A DNA stretch of 34,827 nt from Bacillota bacterium (GTDB taxonomy: Bacteria > Bacillota > DTU025). The position numbers were made by a program, and so were the translations under genes. The stretch lies in assembly GCA_028709305.1 (NCBI GenBank), contig JAQVXE010000014.1, positions 1 to 34,827 of the forward strand. Reading direction: 5' to 3'. Every line of letters begins with the position of its first letter. Within the stretch, counting starts at the first letter, position 1. The notes under the pieces were generated by a model that was not told the DNA's origin, made no database searches, and worked only from the letters and a program-made list of their open reading frames with translations. Positions 7,168 to 15,067 of the stretch are shown piece after piece.

Positions 7168-8076
7168 CTAGATGAGTCTTCTGATATTCTCGCCTATGCT
7201 GCCTGGCAGCATGTGAGCGATAGGGAGCTCAAGAAGAGTATATACTCCAGGTTCGCTTTTGAGTGCGGCCCTAAGCGCTCCCAGCATTATCTGTGCGGTC
7301 GCTGAAGGGTTGCATATCTTCATGTGCCACTCAAAAATTTGGTTGGATGAAGCGCCTATGACCCCTTCTCTATTGATCCTCACGGCATGTTCGTTGTCTG
7401 CAAGCGGCTCCACTGATGCTACAGGGAAAACTTCTGTTTCGTCGCCGGCGAAACACGGATCTGACGTGATATCTTCAGCGATATCTTTGAAAGGTCTGGA
7501 ACCATCAGGCACCACATAGACTGCCCGCTTGTGTCTGCCTCGGCCTGCAGGCAATGTAATTGAGATCGCGTCAGCTACTCCTGGCACAGAACGCGCAACG
7601 ACGGAGTGCCCCATGCTCATGCCAGGTCCGAAGTTCGTGTAGGTCGTGCCCGTGGGCGCCGTTACTTCCATAAGAGCCCTTATCAAAGAATCAATGCCAG
7701 GATCCCAGCCTGAGGCTATTACCCCAACTGCCCGGCCCAAAATTGCTGAAGGTTGAAGGGCCTCTCTGTGAGCGCAAATGGCTTCTCCATGTATGTCGAA
7801 TGCATCGACCACATTGATCCCCGATTCCAGCAGTGAACACTCTACCTTCTCCAGTTCGCGCGTGGGCACACAAACTAGCGCAGCCTGAACCCCTTCTAGA
7901 TCAGAAACATTGGTGACCGCAGGAGCAGTCCAACCATTGCCCCGAAGCAGCTTGCCCGATGTGACCTTTCGCCTTACTATGCCGGCCAACTCGAAGTCAG
8001 GTGAGGCCGCCAGAGCGTCTGCCGCTGCTCGCCCCACGTTTCCATAACCGATAATGGCTGCTCTTGTGCGCTGCAT
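7168..8076 (-). CDS. ddh: meso-Diaminopimelate dehydrogenase
   Basis: The 302-residue product starts with a Rossmann NADP site, AAIIGYGNVGRAAADAL. It carries the diagnostic Ddh segments VVDAFDIHGE, ASGWDPGIDSL and NFGPGMSMGHS, the last being the D-P-G and substrate-binding region of the C-terminal domain. The enzyme reductively aminates L-2-amino-6-oxopimelate (tetrahydrodipicolinate) with NADPH and ammonia in one step to meso-DAP, bypassing the succinylase/acetylase branches of lysine synthesis. Meso-DAP serves peptidoglycan and lysine. The length is close to known Ddh (about 300-326). The start is the ATG at 8076, with GAGGAGG 12 bases upstream. The gene is alone on its strand and has its own promoter. 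I see no lysine-riboswitch motifs in its short leader. Confidence 0.9.
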   Translation of the reverse strand: MQRTRAAIIGYGNVGRAAADALAASPDFELAGIVRRKVTSGKLLRGNGWTAPAVTNVSDLEGVQAALVCVPTRELEKVECSLLESGINVVDAFDIHGEAICAHREALQPSAILGRAVGVIASGWDPGIDSLIRALMEVTAPTGTTYTNFGPGMSMGHSVVARSVPGVADAISITLPAGRGRHKRAVYVVPDGSRPFKDIAEDITSDPCFAGDETEVFPVASVEPLADNEHAVRINREGVIGASSNQIFEWHMKICNPSATAQIMLGALRAALKSEPGVYTLLELPIAHMLPGSIGENIRRLI

Positions 8077-8117
8077 TTGGCCTAAAAGCCTCCTCGTTTA
8101 TTACGTACTCCAACAGG

Positions 8118-8146
8118 ATTATATAATTAGTAGAGTACATCGTCCA
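8118..8146 (-). promoter_or_regulatory. ddh promoter (sigma-A type)
   Basis: Minus strand: TGGACG (8146-8141, 4/6 match to TTGACA), a 17-base spacer, then a perfect TATAAT (8123-8118). The -10 sits in a 10-bp palindrome, ATTATATAAT (8118-8127). The predicted transcript starts near 8111 and includes the GAGGAGG of ddh. Confidence 0.6.
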
Positions 8147-8156
8147 GATTACATGA

Positions 8157-8162
8157 TATAAT
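8157..8162 (+). promoter_or_regulatory. Perfect -10 box (TATAAT) opening the 8.17-8.66 kb non-coding stretch
   Basis: TATAAT on the plus strand, divergent from the ddh promoter. At 17 bases upstream only AGTACA (8134-8139, 3/6) is found as a -35. It would start transcription near 8169 into a stretch with many hairpins and no convincing ORF. Confidence 0.4.
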
Positions 8163-8168
8163 AAAACA

Positions 8169-8656
8169 GTGCATAATCCAGGTGCGCACTACCGGACGGA
8201 TTCGGAGGACTGTAATTGCAGGTCATTGCAGAACAGAGTGACAGGCGCAGAAAGTGCAGTGTTCATGCAGAATCGTGTTTCGTTGCAGCTCGGGTGCGAT
8301 GCGAGTCATCCACATCATGTGGAGCAGGTGTGGAGCCCTGCTCGGGCAGGGCATTGACCATCAGGCATCATCACGAGGATGCAACGGCTTTCGTTGGTCG
8401 TGGAAGCATTGGCGCTCGTTTGAACGCATCGTCTGGTGCTAAACGCTTTTTGCCACGCTTCTGTGATTGCACAGGAGAGCCATCTCATGGGGCGGCTGAG
8501 CCGGTTCGATTGATGTCAATGTGCGCTGGTCTAGATATACCTTCCGGAAGGCACTATGGTGCTCTTGCGGGTTGTGTTGTCCCTCTTCTTTCCCCAGTTG
8601 CAGCTTTGCTCCGCACGTTGGAAGCTGTGGGGGAACAGAGGGCCGTTTTTATTTGA
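8169..8656 (+). ncRNA. Candidate structured non-coding RNA (unassigned)
   Basis: About 490 bases lie between a TATAAT box and a terminator-like hairpin with TTTTTATTT (8648-8656). No ORF here looks like a protein: the 146-aa frame is Cys/Arg/Ser-rich without a fold. Local hairpins are dense. They are CCACAT-C-ATGTGG (8309-8321), GCCCTGC-TCGG-GCAGGGC (8335-8352), CAACG-GCTTT-CGTTG near 8382, CTGTG-ATTG-CACAG near 8461-8474, the palindrome CCTTCCGGAAGG near 8540, GCAC-TATG-GTGC just after it, and a final stem with CAGCTT/AAGCTG inside CCCC/GGGG arms. I looked for RNase P, tmRNA, SRP, lysine, cobalamin and T-box signatures and found none. It could also be a decayed gene or a long leader. Confidence 0.35.
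8592..8656 (+). terminator. Terminator-like hairpin ending the candidate RNA
   Basis: A stem of CCCCAGTTGCAGCTT against AAGCTGTGGGG (with a small internal bulge) is flanked by CCCTC and GAGGG that can extend it. It is followed after a few bases by GTTTTTATTT. The distance between stem and T-run is slightly long for a textbook intrinsic terminator. Confidence 0.4.
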
Positions 8657-9102
8657 CCATGTTTTCACATAAGTCAGATTCCTGCGGTTGCGGCCCACCC
8701 CGGGCCCAGCAGCGCTGTAATGCTAAACACCTTCCTGTCTCATAAAAGAGAGGAAATACAAGGGAGGTGTCGAAGTGAGCGTGTCGGGAACAACGTCGCG
8801 TCAGGAAGCTGTAGTTGTAGGAGAGTGGAGCCCCCATTTGAAGGCCTGACTTGCTGGTAAGTATCTGCGAGCCTATCCTGCTGACGGGGTGGCGGGAGCG
8901 GCTCGGCTAGCTGTCACAGGAAACTTGAAGGGGCATCAGCAAACTCCTGGAACAGAGAAACGAGGTGGAGACCAGAGTCTGTAATACTATTGCAAACCAG
9001 CCGATGAGTTGTGGTAGAGGGCCTTATGGGCCCAGTTAAACCGAGTAGTACCAGCTGGGGTACGGGTTACCGATGCAAAAACACAGGTTCATACAAGAAA
9101 GA
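8657..9102 (+). other. Long region upstream of the hydrogenase operon, no convincing gene
   Basis: About 450 bases lie between the candidate RNA and the Rex-like site. One short frame, GTG 8775 to TGA 8847-8849 (24 residues), has an ideal AGGGAGG ribosome site 7 bases upstream and could be a leader peptide, but nothing else supports it. A possible weak promoter is TTACCG (9067-9072), 17 bases, CATACA (9090-9095), just ahead of the Rex-like site. I see no riboswitch or tRNA-like structure. Confidence 0.3.
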
Positions 9103-9120
9103 TTGTGAAAAAGGTCACGA
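9103..9120. promoter_or_regulatory. Rex-like redox operator upstream of hydCBA
   Basis: TTGTGA-AAAAGG-TCACGA matches the Rex operator pattern TTGTGA-N6-TCACAA at 11 of 12 fixed bases. Rex is the NADH/NAD+-sensing repressor that in Firmicutes controls fermentation and hydrogenase genes. The site lies about 125 bases before the hydC start and just past a weak putative promoter, a position suited to repression. No rex gene is in the window. Confidence 0.6.
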
Positions 9121-9245
9121 TCAATGCAACTCTACGTTACCACATTGGACTGCACAAAGCAAGAATGGAGCAGATTATCGGCCCATGTGGCATGGAATAT
9201 GCACTCATGTTATTTCGAGTATTAGGGCCGGCAGAGGAGGTCGAA

Positions 9246-9746
9246 ATGTCGATGGGTTGCTGTGAATCCAAGTGCGCCGGCGATATCACGTCTGAGCAGT
9301 GGGCATTGGTGGACGAGATAATCGCCAAGTACAAGGGCCAGCGTGGCATCTTGATCCCGTGCTTGCACGAGGTTCAGGAAGCAGTGGGCTACCTTCCGCT
9401 TGAGGTTCAGGAGCGAGTGGCGGCGGGGCTTGATGTTCCGTTGGCCGATGTTTACAGCGTCGTTACCTTCTACGCGCTGTTCTCCACTACGCCAATAGGC
9501 AAGCACCAGGTGGGAATCTGCATGGGAACTGCATGTTACGTGCGTGGGGGCGACAAGGTTCTAGAGAAGGTCGAAGAGGTGTTGGGGATCAAGGCTGGAG
9601 AAACAACAGATGACAGGTTGTTCTCGATTCAGGTGATGAGATGCATAGGCGCCTGTGGCCTTGGACCGGTCATGACGGTTGATGACGACATCTATGCGCG
9701 CATAAAACCTGACCGTGTGGCTGAAGTTCTAGCGAAGTATTCCTAA
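9246..9746 (+). CDS. hydC: NAD-linked [FeFe] hydrogenase, gamma subunit (NuoE-like)
   Basis: The 166-residue protein is of the NuoE/HndA family, with a helical N-terminus and a thioredoxin-like [2Fe-2S] domain. The four cluster ligands are seen in C-M-G-T-A-C (near residue 90) and C-I-G-A-C-G (near 130). Within the trimer it passes electrons between HydB and HydA. The ORF track starts at 9105, but the ATG at 9246 has GAGGAGG immediately upstream at good spacing and gives the usual N-terminus ([25 protein letters not shown]). It is the first gene of a tight operon with hydB, a 53-codon ORF and hydA. The Rex-like site lies upstream. Confidence 0.9.
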   Translation: MSMGCCESKCAGDITSEQWALVDEIIAKYKGQRGILIPCLHEVQEAVGYLPLEVQERVAAGLDVPLADVYSVVTFYALFSTTPIGKHQVGICMGTACYVRGGDKVLEKVEEVLGIKAGETTDDRLFSIQVMRCIGACGLGPVMTVDDDIYARIKPDRVAEVLAKYS

Positions 9747-9784
9747 GAAGAATGGTAGAGCAAGGGAACGAGGGAGGAATACGA

Positions 9785-11578
9785 ATGGATTTGGTTAGAG
9801 CGCACGTCCTTGTCTGCGGCGGCGCGGCCTGTGTGTCCTCCGGATGTGCAGAGGTTCGCGAGGCCCTGGAGGCCGAGATAGCCGCAAAAGGCATTGAGCG
9901 CGAAATCAAAGTAGTCGTAACTGGATGCATGGGACCATGCGACCTTGGCCCCATAATCGTTGTATATCCTGAAGGCGTCTTTTACTGCAATTGCACGGCT
10001 GATGACGCCAGAGAGATTGTTGACGAACATCTTGTAAAAGGCAGAATTGTGGATCGACTTCTCTATGAGGAGCCAATGACCTCAGAGAAAGTGGAGACAC
10101 AGGAAGGGATGACCTTCTTCAAGCAGCAGGAGCGAGTGGCTCTTCGGAACACCGGAGTAATCGACCCGCTTGTCATAGATGAGTACATTGCCAGAGACGG
10201 TTACGCCGCACTCGGCAAGGCGCTGGCAGAGATGACTCCTGAAGAGGTAGTCGATACCATAAAGCAGTCGGGCCTTAGAGGCCGGGGCGGAGCGGGCTTT
10301 CCTACAGGAACCAAGTGGATGCTGACTGCCAAGGCTCCAGGTTCGCCCAAGTACGTTGTGTGCAACGCCGACGAGGGAGACCCGGGAGCCTTCATGGACC
10401 GATCGGTGCTGGAGGGAGATCCCCATTCAGTGCTGGAGGCAATGACCATTGCAGGCTATGCCGTTGGTGCAAACCAAGGCTATATATACGTAAGGGCCGA
10501 GTATCCTCTGGCCGTTGAGCACCTGCAGCATGCAATAGGGCAGGCGCGCGAATATGGCTTGCTGGGCAAGGATATTCTCGGTTCTGGATTTGATTTCGAC
10601 ATCGACCTTCGAGTTGGAGCCGGCGCATTCGTCTGCGGCGAAGAGACCGCTCTCCTGGCATCCATAGAGAGCCGGCGAGGCGAGCCCAGGCCCAGGCCTC
10701 CATATCCTGCTCAGTCAGGCCTCTGGGGACAGCCGACGCTCATCAACAACGTTGAGACGTATGCGAACATCGCGCCGATTATCCTTCGAGGGTCTGAATG
10801 GTTCTCGTCGATGGGGACTGAGAAGAGCAGGGGTACAAAGGTGTTTGCCCTTGCAGGAAAGATAAACAATACCGGTCTTGTGGAAGTTCCAATGGGAACG
10901 CCGCTTCGCGACATAATCTTCGACATAGGCGGAGGAATACCCAACGGGAAGAAATTTAAGGCTGCACAGACCGGGGGCCCGTCCGGAGGCTGTATACCTG
11001 CGGAGCATCTCGATACTCCCATTGATTACGAGTCTCTCAGGGCGCTCGGCACGATGATGGGCTCTGGAGGGCTCATCGTCATGGATGAGGACACCTGCAT
11101 GGTTGACCTCGCCAAGTTCTTCATGAGATTCATCCAGGATGAATCTTGTGGGAAGTGTGCTCCATGTCGCATAGGCACAAAGAGGATGCTTGAGATCCTT
11201 GATCGTATAACCAAGGGAGAGGGCAAGGAGGGCGATGTGGAACTCCTTGTCGAGCTGGGCAAGGAGATCATTGATACCGCCATGTGCGGGCTTGGTCAGA
11301 GCGCTCCGAACCCGGTGCTGTCGACGATCCGCTATTTCCGTGATGAGTATGATGCTCACATCAGGGACAAGAAGTGTCCGGCCGGCGTATGCGTCGCCTT
11401 CAAGCATTACTCCATCGACCCTGAACTGTGCAAGGGCTGTGGCATGTGTAGAAGGTCGTGTCCTGCCGGGGCAATCAGCGGTGAGGTCAAGAAGCCTCAC
11501 GTGATCGATGTGGACAAGTGCATCAAATGCGGAGCGTGCGCCACGGCTTGCCCGTTCGATGCCATCTCATTGCAATAA
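9785..11578 (+). CDS. hydB: NAD-linked [FeFe] hydrogenase, beta subunit (NuoF-like, flavin/NADH)
   Basis: The 597-residue product starts at ATG 9785 behind GAGGGAGGAA. Domains in order: an N-terminal thioredoxin-like [2Fe-2S] domain (residues 1-90, with C-G-G-A-A-C and C-M-G-P-C); a NuoF core with FMN/NADH motifs [26 protein letters not shown] and CGEETALL; a SLBB-type segment; a [4Fe-4S] site [16 protein letters not shown]; and a C-terminal two-cluster ferredoxin domain ([14 protein letters not shown] and [16 protein letters not shown]). This layout matches HydB of electron-bifurcating HydABC and HndC. It oxidises or reduces NAD(H) while exchanging electrons with ferredoxin. Bifurcation is inferred from the trimer architecture and cannot be proven by sequence; NADP specificity is also possible. 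Confidence 0.92.
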   Translation: MDLVRAHVLVCGGAACVSSGCAEVREALEAEIAAKGIEREIKVVVTGCMGPCDLGPIIVVYPEGVFYCNCTADDAREIVDEHLVKGRIVDRLLYEEPMTSEKVETQEGMTFFKQQERVALRNTGVIDPLVIDEYIARDGYAALGKALAEMTPEEVVDTIKQSGLRGRGGAGFPTGTKWMLTAKAPGSPKYVVCNADEGDPGAFMDRSVLEGDPHSVLEAMTIAGYAVGANQGYIYVRAEYPLAVEHLQHAIGQAREYGLLGKDILGSGFDFDIDLRVGAGAFVCGEETALLASIESRRGEPRPRPPYPAQSGLWGQPTLINNVETYANIAPIILRGSEWFSSMGTEKSRGTKVFALAGKINNTGLVEVPMGTPLRDIIFDIGGGIPNGKKFKAAQTGGPSGGCIPAEHLDTPIDYESLRALGTMMGSGGLIVMDEDTCMVDLAKFFMRFIQDESCGKCAPCRIGTKRMLEILDRITKGEGKEGDVELLVELGKEIIDTAMCGLGQSAPNPVLSTIRYFRDEYDAHIRDKKCPAGVCVAFKHYSIDPELCKGCGMCRRSCPAGAISGEVKKPHVIDVDKCIKCGACATACPFDAISLQ

Positions 11579-11598
11579 CTGAGGGAGAGTGGAAGTTG

Positions 11599-11760
11599 AT
11601 GTCTGTGCAACAGATACTAGCCATAGATGGCCTGCAAGTTCCGAAATTGCCTCTCCCTGAGCCTTCGCGGAACTTCAGTGAAATCAGACTTGGATTCACA
11701 GAAGACATGGCGGTAGCGGAAGCTGTCAGTTGCTGCCGATGTGACGTCCGCGAGCCGTAA
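11599..11760 (+). CDS. 53-residue ORF resembling the GltD-type interdomain linker
   Basis: ATG 11599 has GGGAGAG upstream and lies 20 bases after hydB and 26 before hydA. The product reads like one short piece of NADPH-dependent glutamate synthase small-chain proteins, the P-E-P-x-R-N-F-x-E-(I/V)-x-L-G-(F/Y)-T-x-x-x-A-x-x-E-A-x-x-C segment that normally precedes an iron-sulfur and FAD domain. Here it ends in SCCRCDVREP and stops, with no flavin domain anywhere downstream. It may be a free-standing microprotein contributing cysteines to the complex or the relic of a lost GltD-like subunit. The intact ribosome site, clean reading frame and operon position favour expression. Function is unknown. 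Confidence 0.55.
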   Translation: MSVQQILAIDGLQVPKLPLPEPSRNFSEIRLGFTEDMAVAEAVSCCRCDVREP

Positions 11761-11786
11761 GACCACGAGAATGGAGTGTGATAGGA

Positions 11787-13523
11787 ATGGGTGATGTTAC
11801 TCTCACCATTGACGGACGGCAAGTTACTGTCCCGGAAGGCACGAGCGTTCTCGAGGCCGCAGCACAGGCGGGCGTCAATATCCCCAGCCTCTGCTACCTC
11901 AAGGACATTAACGAAATAGGTTCGTGCAGAGTATGTGTAGTGGAAATCGAGGGAGCTAGGGCTTTAGCGGCATCGTGTGTGACTCCTGCAGCCAATGGAA
12001 TGGTAGTGCATACCAATACGAAGAGGGTTCGGGAGGCGCGCCGCGCAGTTCTAGAGTTGATAATATCTAACCATCCCTTTGAATGTCTTACATGCGTAAG
12101 AAGTGGTTCCTGCGAATTGCAGGATCTCGCCGAGGCCATGGGCATTAGGGAGATAAGGTTCGAAGGCGAGAAGGCCCAACACGCGGTAGACGAAAGCACA
12201 CCGTCGATAGTTCGGGATCCCGACAAGTGCATTTTGTGCAGAAGGTGTGTATCAGTCTGCGAGAAGGTGCAGGGAGTGTCTGCCCTTGGGCTTGCAGGGC
12301 GCGGGTTTGATTCCGTTGTGAGCCCTGCGGCTGAGCTGCCGTTGAATGATGTTGCTTGCGCCTTGTGCGGTCAGTGTGTTCTTGTATGCCCAACCGGAGC
12401 GCTGTCGGAGGTGGACTCGACAGGTGCGGTTTGGGAGGCGCTAGGAGATCCAAGCAAGCATGTAGTGGTGCAGACTGCGCCAGCAATTAGAGTCGCATTG
12501 GGCGAGGAGTTCGGAGCGGTCCCAGGGTCGATCGTTACAGGACAGATGGTTGCGGCCCTGCGCGCCCTTGGCTTCGACAAGGTGTTCGACACCAATTTCA
12601 CAGCTGACCTCACGATACTGGAGGAAGGCAACGAGTTGCTCAAGAGGCTCTCTGAAGGCGGCAAGCTACCAATGATCACATCATGCAGCCCGGGCTGGAT
12701 CAAGTTCATCGAGCATTTCTACCCTGACATGCTTGAACACTTGTCCACGTGCAAGTCGCCGCAGCAGATGTTCGGAGCATTGGCAAAAACGTACTATGCC
12801 GAGAAGGCTGGGATAGATCCGAAGGACATCTTTGTAGTGTCGATAATGCCTTGTACGGCAAAGAAGTTCGAGTGCACAAGGCCTGAGATGAGGTCATCCG
12901 GCTACCAGGACGTCGACGCAGTGCTTACCACAAGAGAGCTTGCGCGAATGCTGCGAGAGATTGGCGCCGACCCAACGGAGCTGGAGCCTGAGGAGTTTGA
13001 CGCTCCGCTTGGAATCGGCACAGGCGCCGCTGTGATCTTCGGAGCTACTGGAGGGGTCATGGAGGCCGCTCTCAGAACCGTGTATGAAGTGGTAACCGAG
13101 AAGGAACTCGAGTCCGTCGACTTCACCGATGTTAGGGGCTTTGAGGGAATCAAGGAAGCAGAAGTCGATCTTGATGGCACAGTTGTGCGCGTCGCGGTCG
13201 CCCATGGCCTTGGCAATGCCCGGAAGCTGCTCGACATGGTAAAGTCGGGCGAAGCGTCCTATGAGTTCATAGAGATCATGGCTTGTCCGGGCGGATGCAT
13301 CGGCGGCGGCGGACAGCCCATTGGGACAAACACAGAGCGGAGGCTGGAGAGAATAGAAGGCATATACGAGGCGGATAAGGCATTGCCGCTTCGCAAGTCT
13401 CACGAGAACCCGGCCGTTAAGGCCCTATATGAGGAGTTCCTCGGGGAGCCGCTCGGAGAGAAGTCCCACGAATTGTTGCACACGCACTACACGCCTCGTG
13501 GCAGGTGGCATTGGAGCAAGTAA
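11787..13523 (+). CDS. hydA: NAD-linked [FeFe] hydrogenase, catalytic alpha subunit
   Basis: The 578-residue enzyme starts at ATG 11787, with GGAG about 10 bases upstream. Domains in order: [2Fe-2S] ferredoxin (C-Y-L-K-D..GSCRVC), a His-Cys [4Fe-4S] site (HPFECLTCVRSGSC), two [4Fe-4S] sites (CILCRRCVSVC and CALCGQCVLVC), then the H-cluster domain. H-cluster motifs are TSCSPGW (Cys300, Ser301), MPCTAKKFE and EIMACPGGCIGGGGQP, followed by the usual C-terminal KSHEN...LLHTHY tail. It produces or consumes H2. In standard enzymes the first motif is TSCCPxW, so a serine replaces the second cysteine here, and LSTCKSPQ carries a cysteine (Cys322) where clostridial CpI has alanine, as far as I recall. 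No hydE/F/G maturation genes are in the window. Confidence 0.93.
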   Translation: MGDVTLTIDGRQVTVPEGTSVLEAAAQAGVNIPSLCYLKDINEIGSCRVCVVEIEGARALAASCVTPAANGMVVHTNTKRVREARRAVLELIISNHPFECLTCVRSGSCELQDLAEAMGIREIRFEGEKAQHAVDESTPSIVRDPDKCILCRRCVSVCEKVQGVSALGLAGRGFDSVVSPAAELPLNDVACALCGQCVLVCPTGALSEVDSTGAVWEALGDPSKHVVVQTAPAIRVALGEEFGAVPGSIVTGQMVAALRALGFDKVFDTNFTADLTILEEGNELLKRLSEGGKLPMITSCSPGWIKFIEHFYPDMLEHLSTCKSPQQMFGALAKTYYAEKAGIDPKDIFVVSIMPCTAKKFECTRPEMRSSGYQDVDAVLTTRELARMLREIGADPTELEPEEFDAPLGIGTGAAVIFGATGGVMEAALRTVYEVVTEKELESVDFTDVRGFEGIKEAEVDLDGTVVRVAVAHGLGNARKLLDMVKSGEASYEFIEIMACPGGCIGGGGQPIGTNTERRLERIEGIYEADKALPLRKSHENPAVKALYEEFLGEPLGEKSHELLHTHYTPRGRWHWSK

Positions 13524-13589
13524 GAGGCAGCGTTGTGGGGCGCAGTCGAGGCAGCTCCCAACATGCAGCCTTCCATGTGCAGCATGGGA

Positions 13590-13595
13590 TATAAT
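13590..13595 (+). promoter_or_regulatory. Possible -10 box ahead of the M16 operon
   Basis: A perfect TATAAT has no recognisable -35. It is directly preceded by the inverted repeat CCATG-TGCAG-CATGG (13573-13587). If used, transcription would start about 11 bases before the 33-bp palindrome and read into the peptidase genes. Confidence 0.3.
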
Positions 13596-13612
13596 AGTTC
13601 ATCAGAGAAGAC

Positions 13613-13645
13613 TCGAGGGGCGCGTCAAGTTGACGCGCCCCTCGA
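13613..13645. terminator. Perfect 33-bp palindrome after hydA (terminator or regulatory hairpin)
   Basis: TCGAGGGGCGCGTCAA (13613-13628) is mirrored exactly by TTGACGCGCCCCTCGA (13630-13645) around a single central G. As RNA this gives about 15 uninterrupted base pairs, mostly G-C. No T-run follows, so it is not a textbook intrinsic terminator. It lies 90 bases after hydA and 130 before the next operon. A smaller stem, GGGAGAA-GCCT-TTCTCCC (13716-13733), follows. Confidence 0.5.
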
Positions 13646-13774
13646 ATGCCTTGGCTGAATTTATGGGACAGAGCTTGAACTGACTGGCGAATATGGGCCA
13701 TACTAAGAATCAACGGGGAGAAGCCTTTCTCCCTATAAGCCAGTTCGGCGGAGGAGTGCAAGGAGGTTTGATCA

Positions 13775-15067
13775 TTGGACGAATGGTTCACTACGGATGA
13801 GTTACCGAATGGAATAGATCTTCACGTAATGCAGACTTCCAAATTCAAGAGCAACGCGATTACTGCGGTATTCTATTCGGATCTGACTGAGGATACAGTC
13901 ACACCTAACGCCATTCTGCCGGAGGTGTTGACCAGGGGCACGAGACGTTGGCCCAGAACCGCTGAGCTCATGCAGAACCTTGACAGCCTATATGGCACAG
14001 GTCTCTCTGCAGTTGTGGGAAAGATGGGCGAGAAGCATCTTCTCATCTTCTCCGTTGACGTGGCCAATGATGCATACCTGTCGGCAAATGAAGACTTGTT
14101 GAGCGAGGGATTCGCAATACTGCGCGACGTAGTGTTCGACCCGGTTCTGGAAGGCGGAGCATTTCGCCAAGATTACGTGGAACAGGAGAAGACTAACCTC
14201 AGACGTCGAATCGAGAGCATCATCGATAACAAGCTGGCCTATGCCTTCAGAAGATGCAATGAAGAGATGTTCAGGGGTGAACCGTATGCCATGCATAGGC
14301 TTGGCCGAGTTGAGGATATCGACGGCATTGGCCCTGAAAGCCTTCGCTTGTGGCATAGGCAAGCGGTCACGCAGCTCCCGTTGGACATTTTCGTAGTAGG
14401 TGATGTGGCCCGCGAACACGTATTGGAACTTGTGGGAGAGGTATTTGACATGAAGCGCGACCCGATGCCGTTTGAGGTGCCTGCTGGGGCTCAACATAGA
14501 GTGCCTGCTCAACCTAGAAGCGTCGTTGAGACTATGGACGTGAACCAGGGCAATCTGGTAATGGGTTATTCGACGGGCATCAATATCGCTGACCTGGATT
14601 ACCCGGCGCTTCTGATGGCCAACGGCATCTATGGGGCATATACGCATTCGAAGCTGTTTCAGAATGTCCGCGAGGGTGAAAGTCTGGCTTACTCCGTCTA
14701 CTCCGGCATTGATCAAAACAAGGGGGTCATGCACGTTTGGGCGGGCATAGCGCCTGACGCCATGGACAGGGCGGTCGAGATAATCGAGGCGCAGCTGGAT
14801 GATGTGAGATCGGGCAGGATATCTGATGACGAAGTAGAGAAGACTCGCAGGGCGATCGCAAGAGACATACGCATGATGGGAGATAGTCCGGTTGCCCAGA
14901 TAGACTATGCGATAGTCTCCAGGATAAATGGCGTTCAAGAGACGCCCGATGAGCTCTTGCGCCGCATCGAGTCGGTTTCTCTGGATGACGTAGTTCGTGC
15001 TGCCAACAGGATTCAACTCGACACAATCTACTTCCTACGTGATGAGGAGGACAATGTCGGTGCCTAG
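13775..15067 (+). CDS. ymfF: M16-family peptidase-like protein, non-catalytic partner (YmfF type)
   Basis: The 430-residue protein starts at TTG 13775 with AAGGAGG 8 bases upstream. It has the two-lobed M16 (insulinase/pitrilysin) architecture, with Y-S-D-L-T-E and an N-L-D-S-L-Y-G-T segment where the catalytic helix would be. The zinc motif H-x-x-E-H is absent, so it should be inactive alone. In Bacilli and many Firmicutes such a protein is paired with an active M16 partner encoded next door (ymfF/ymfH), and databases link the pair to elongation factor P modification in Bacillus. The partner gene overlaps its 3' end by 14 bases here. The family call is good; the biological role is inferred. 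Confidence 0.8.
   Translation: MDEWFTTDELPNGIDLHVMQTSKFKSNAITAVFYSDLTEDTVTPNAILPEVLTRGTRRWPRTAELMQNLDSLYGTGLSAVVGKMGEKHLLIFSVDVANDAYLSANEDLLSEGFAILRDVVFDPVLEGGAFRQDYVEQEKTNLRRRIESIIDNKLAYAFRRCNEEMFRGEPYAMHRLGRVEDIDGIGPESLRLWHRQAVTQLPLDIFVVGDVAREHVLELVGEVFDMKRDPMPFEVPAGAQHRVPAQPRSVVETMDVNQGNLVMGYSTGINIADLDYPALLMANGIYGAYTHSKLFQNVREGESLAYSVYSGIDQNKGVMHVWAGIAPDAMDRAVEIIEAQLDDVRSGRISDDEVEKTRRAIARDIRMMGDSPVAQIDYAIVSRINGVQETPDELLRRIESVSLDDVVRAANRIQLDTIYFLRDEEDNVGA

Noticed and set aside
8077-8170. Lysine riboswitch for ddh
   Set aside because: The leader is only about 35 bases and none of the L-box conserved segments is present.
8216-8656. 146-aa ORF in the gene-poor stretch
   Set aside because: Composition rich in Cys, Arg and Ser with no motif and no ribosome site; three overlapping frames look equally random.
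8169-9102. RNase P, tmRNA, SRP RNA or group II intron
   Set aside because: The GAGGAAAGTCC core, tRNA-like ends, GGAAGGAAGC loop and domain V sequence were looked for and not found.
13988-15016. 342-aa antisense ORF over ymfF
   Set aside because: Long antisense frame opposite a gene with clear family features; the His/Arg-rich sequence has no recognisable fold.
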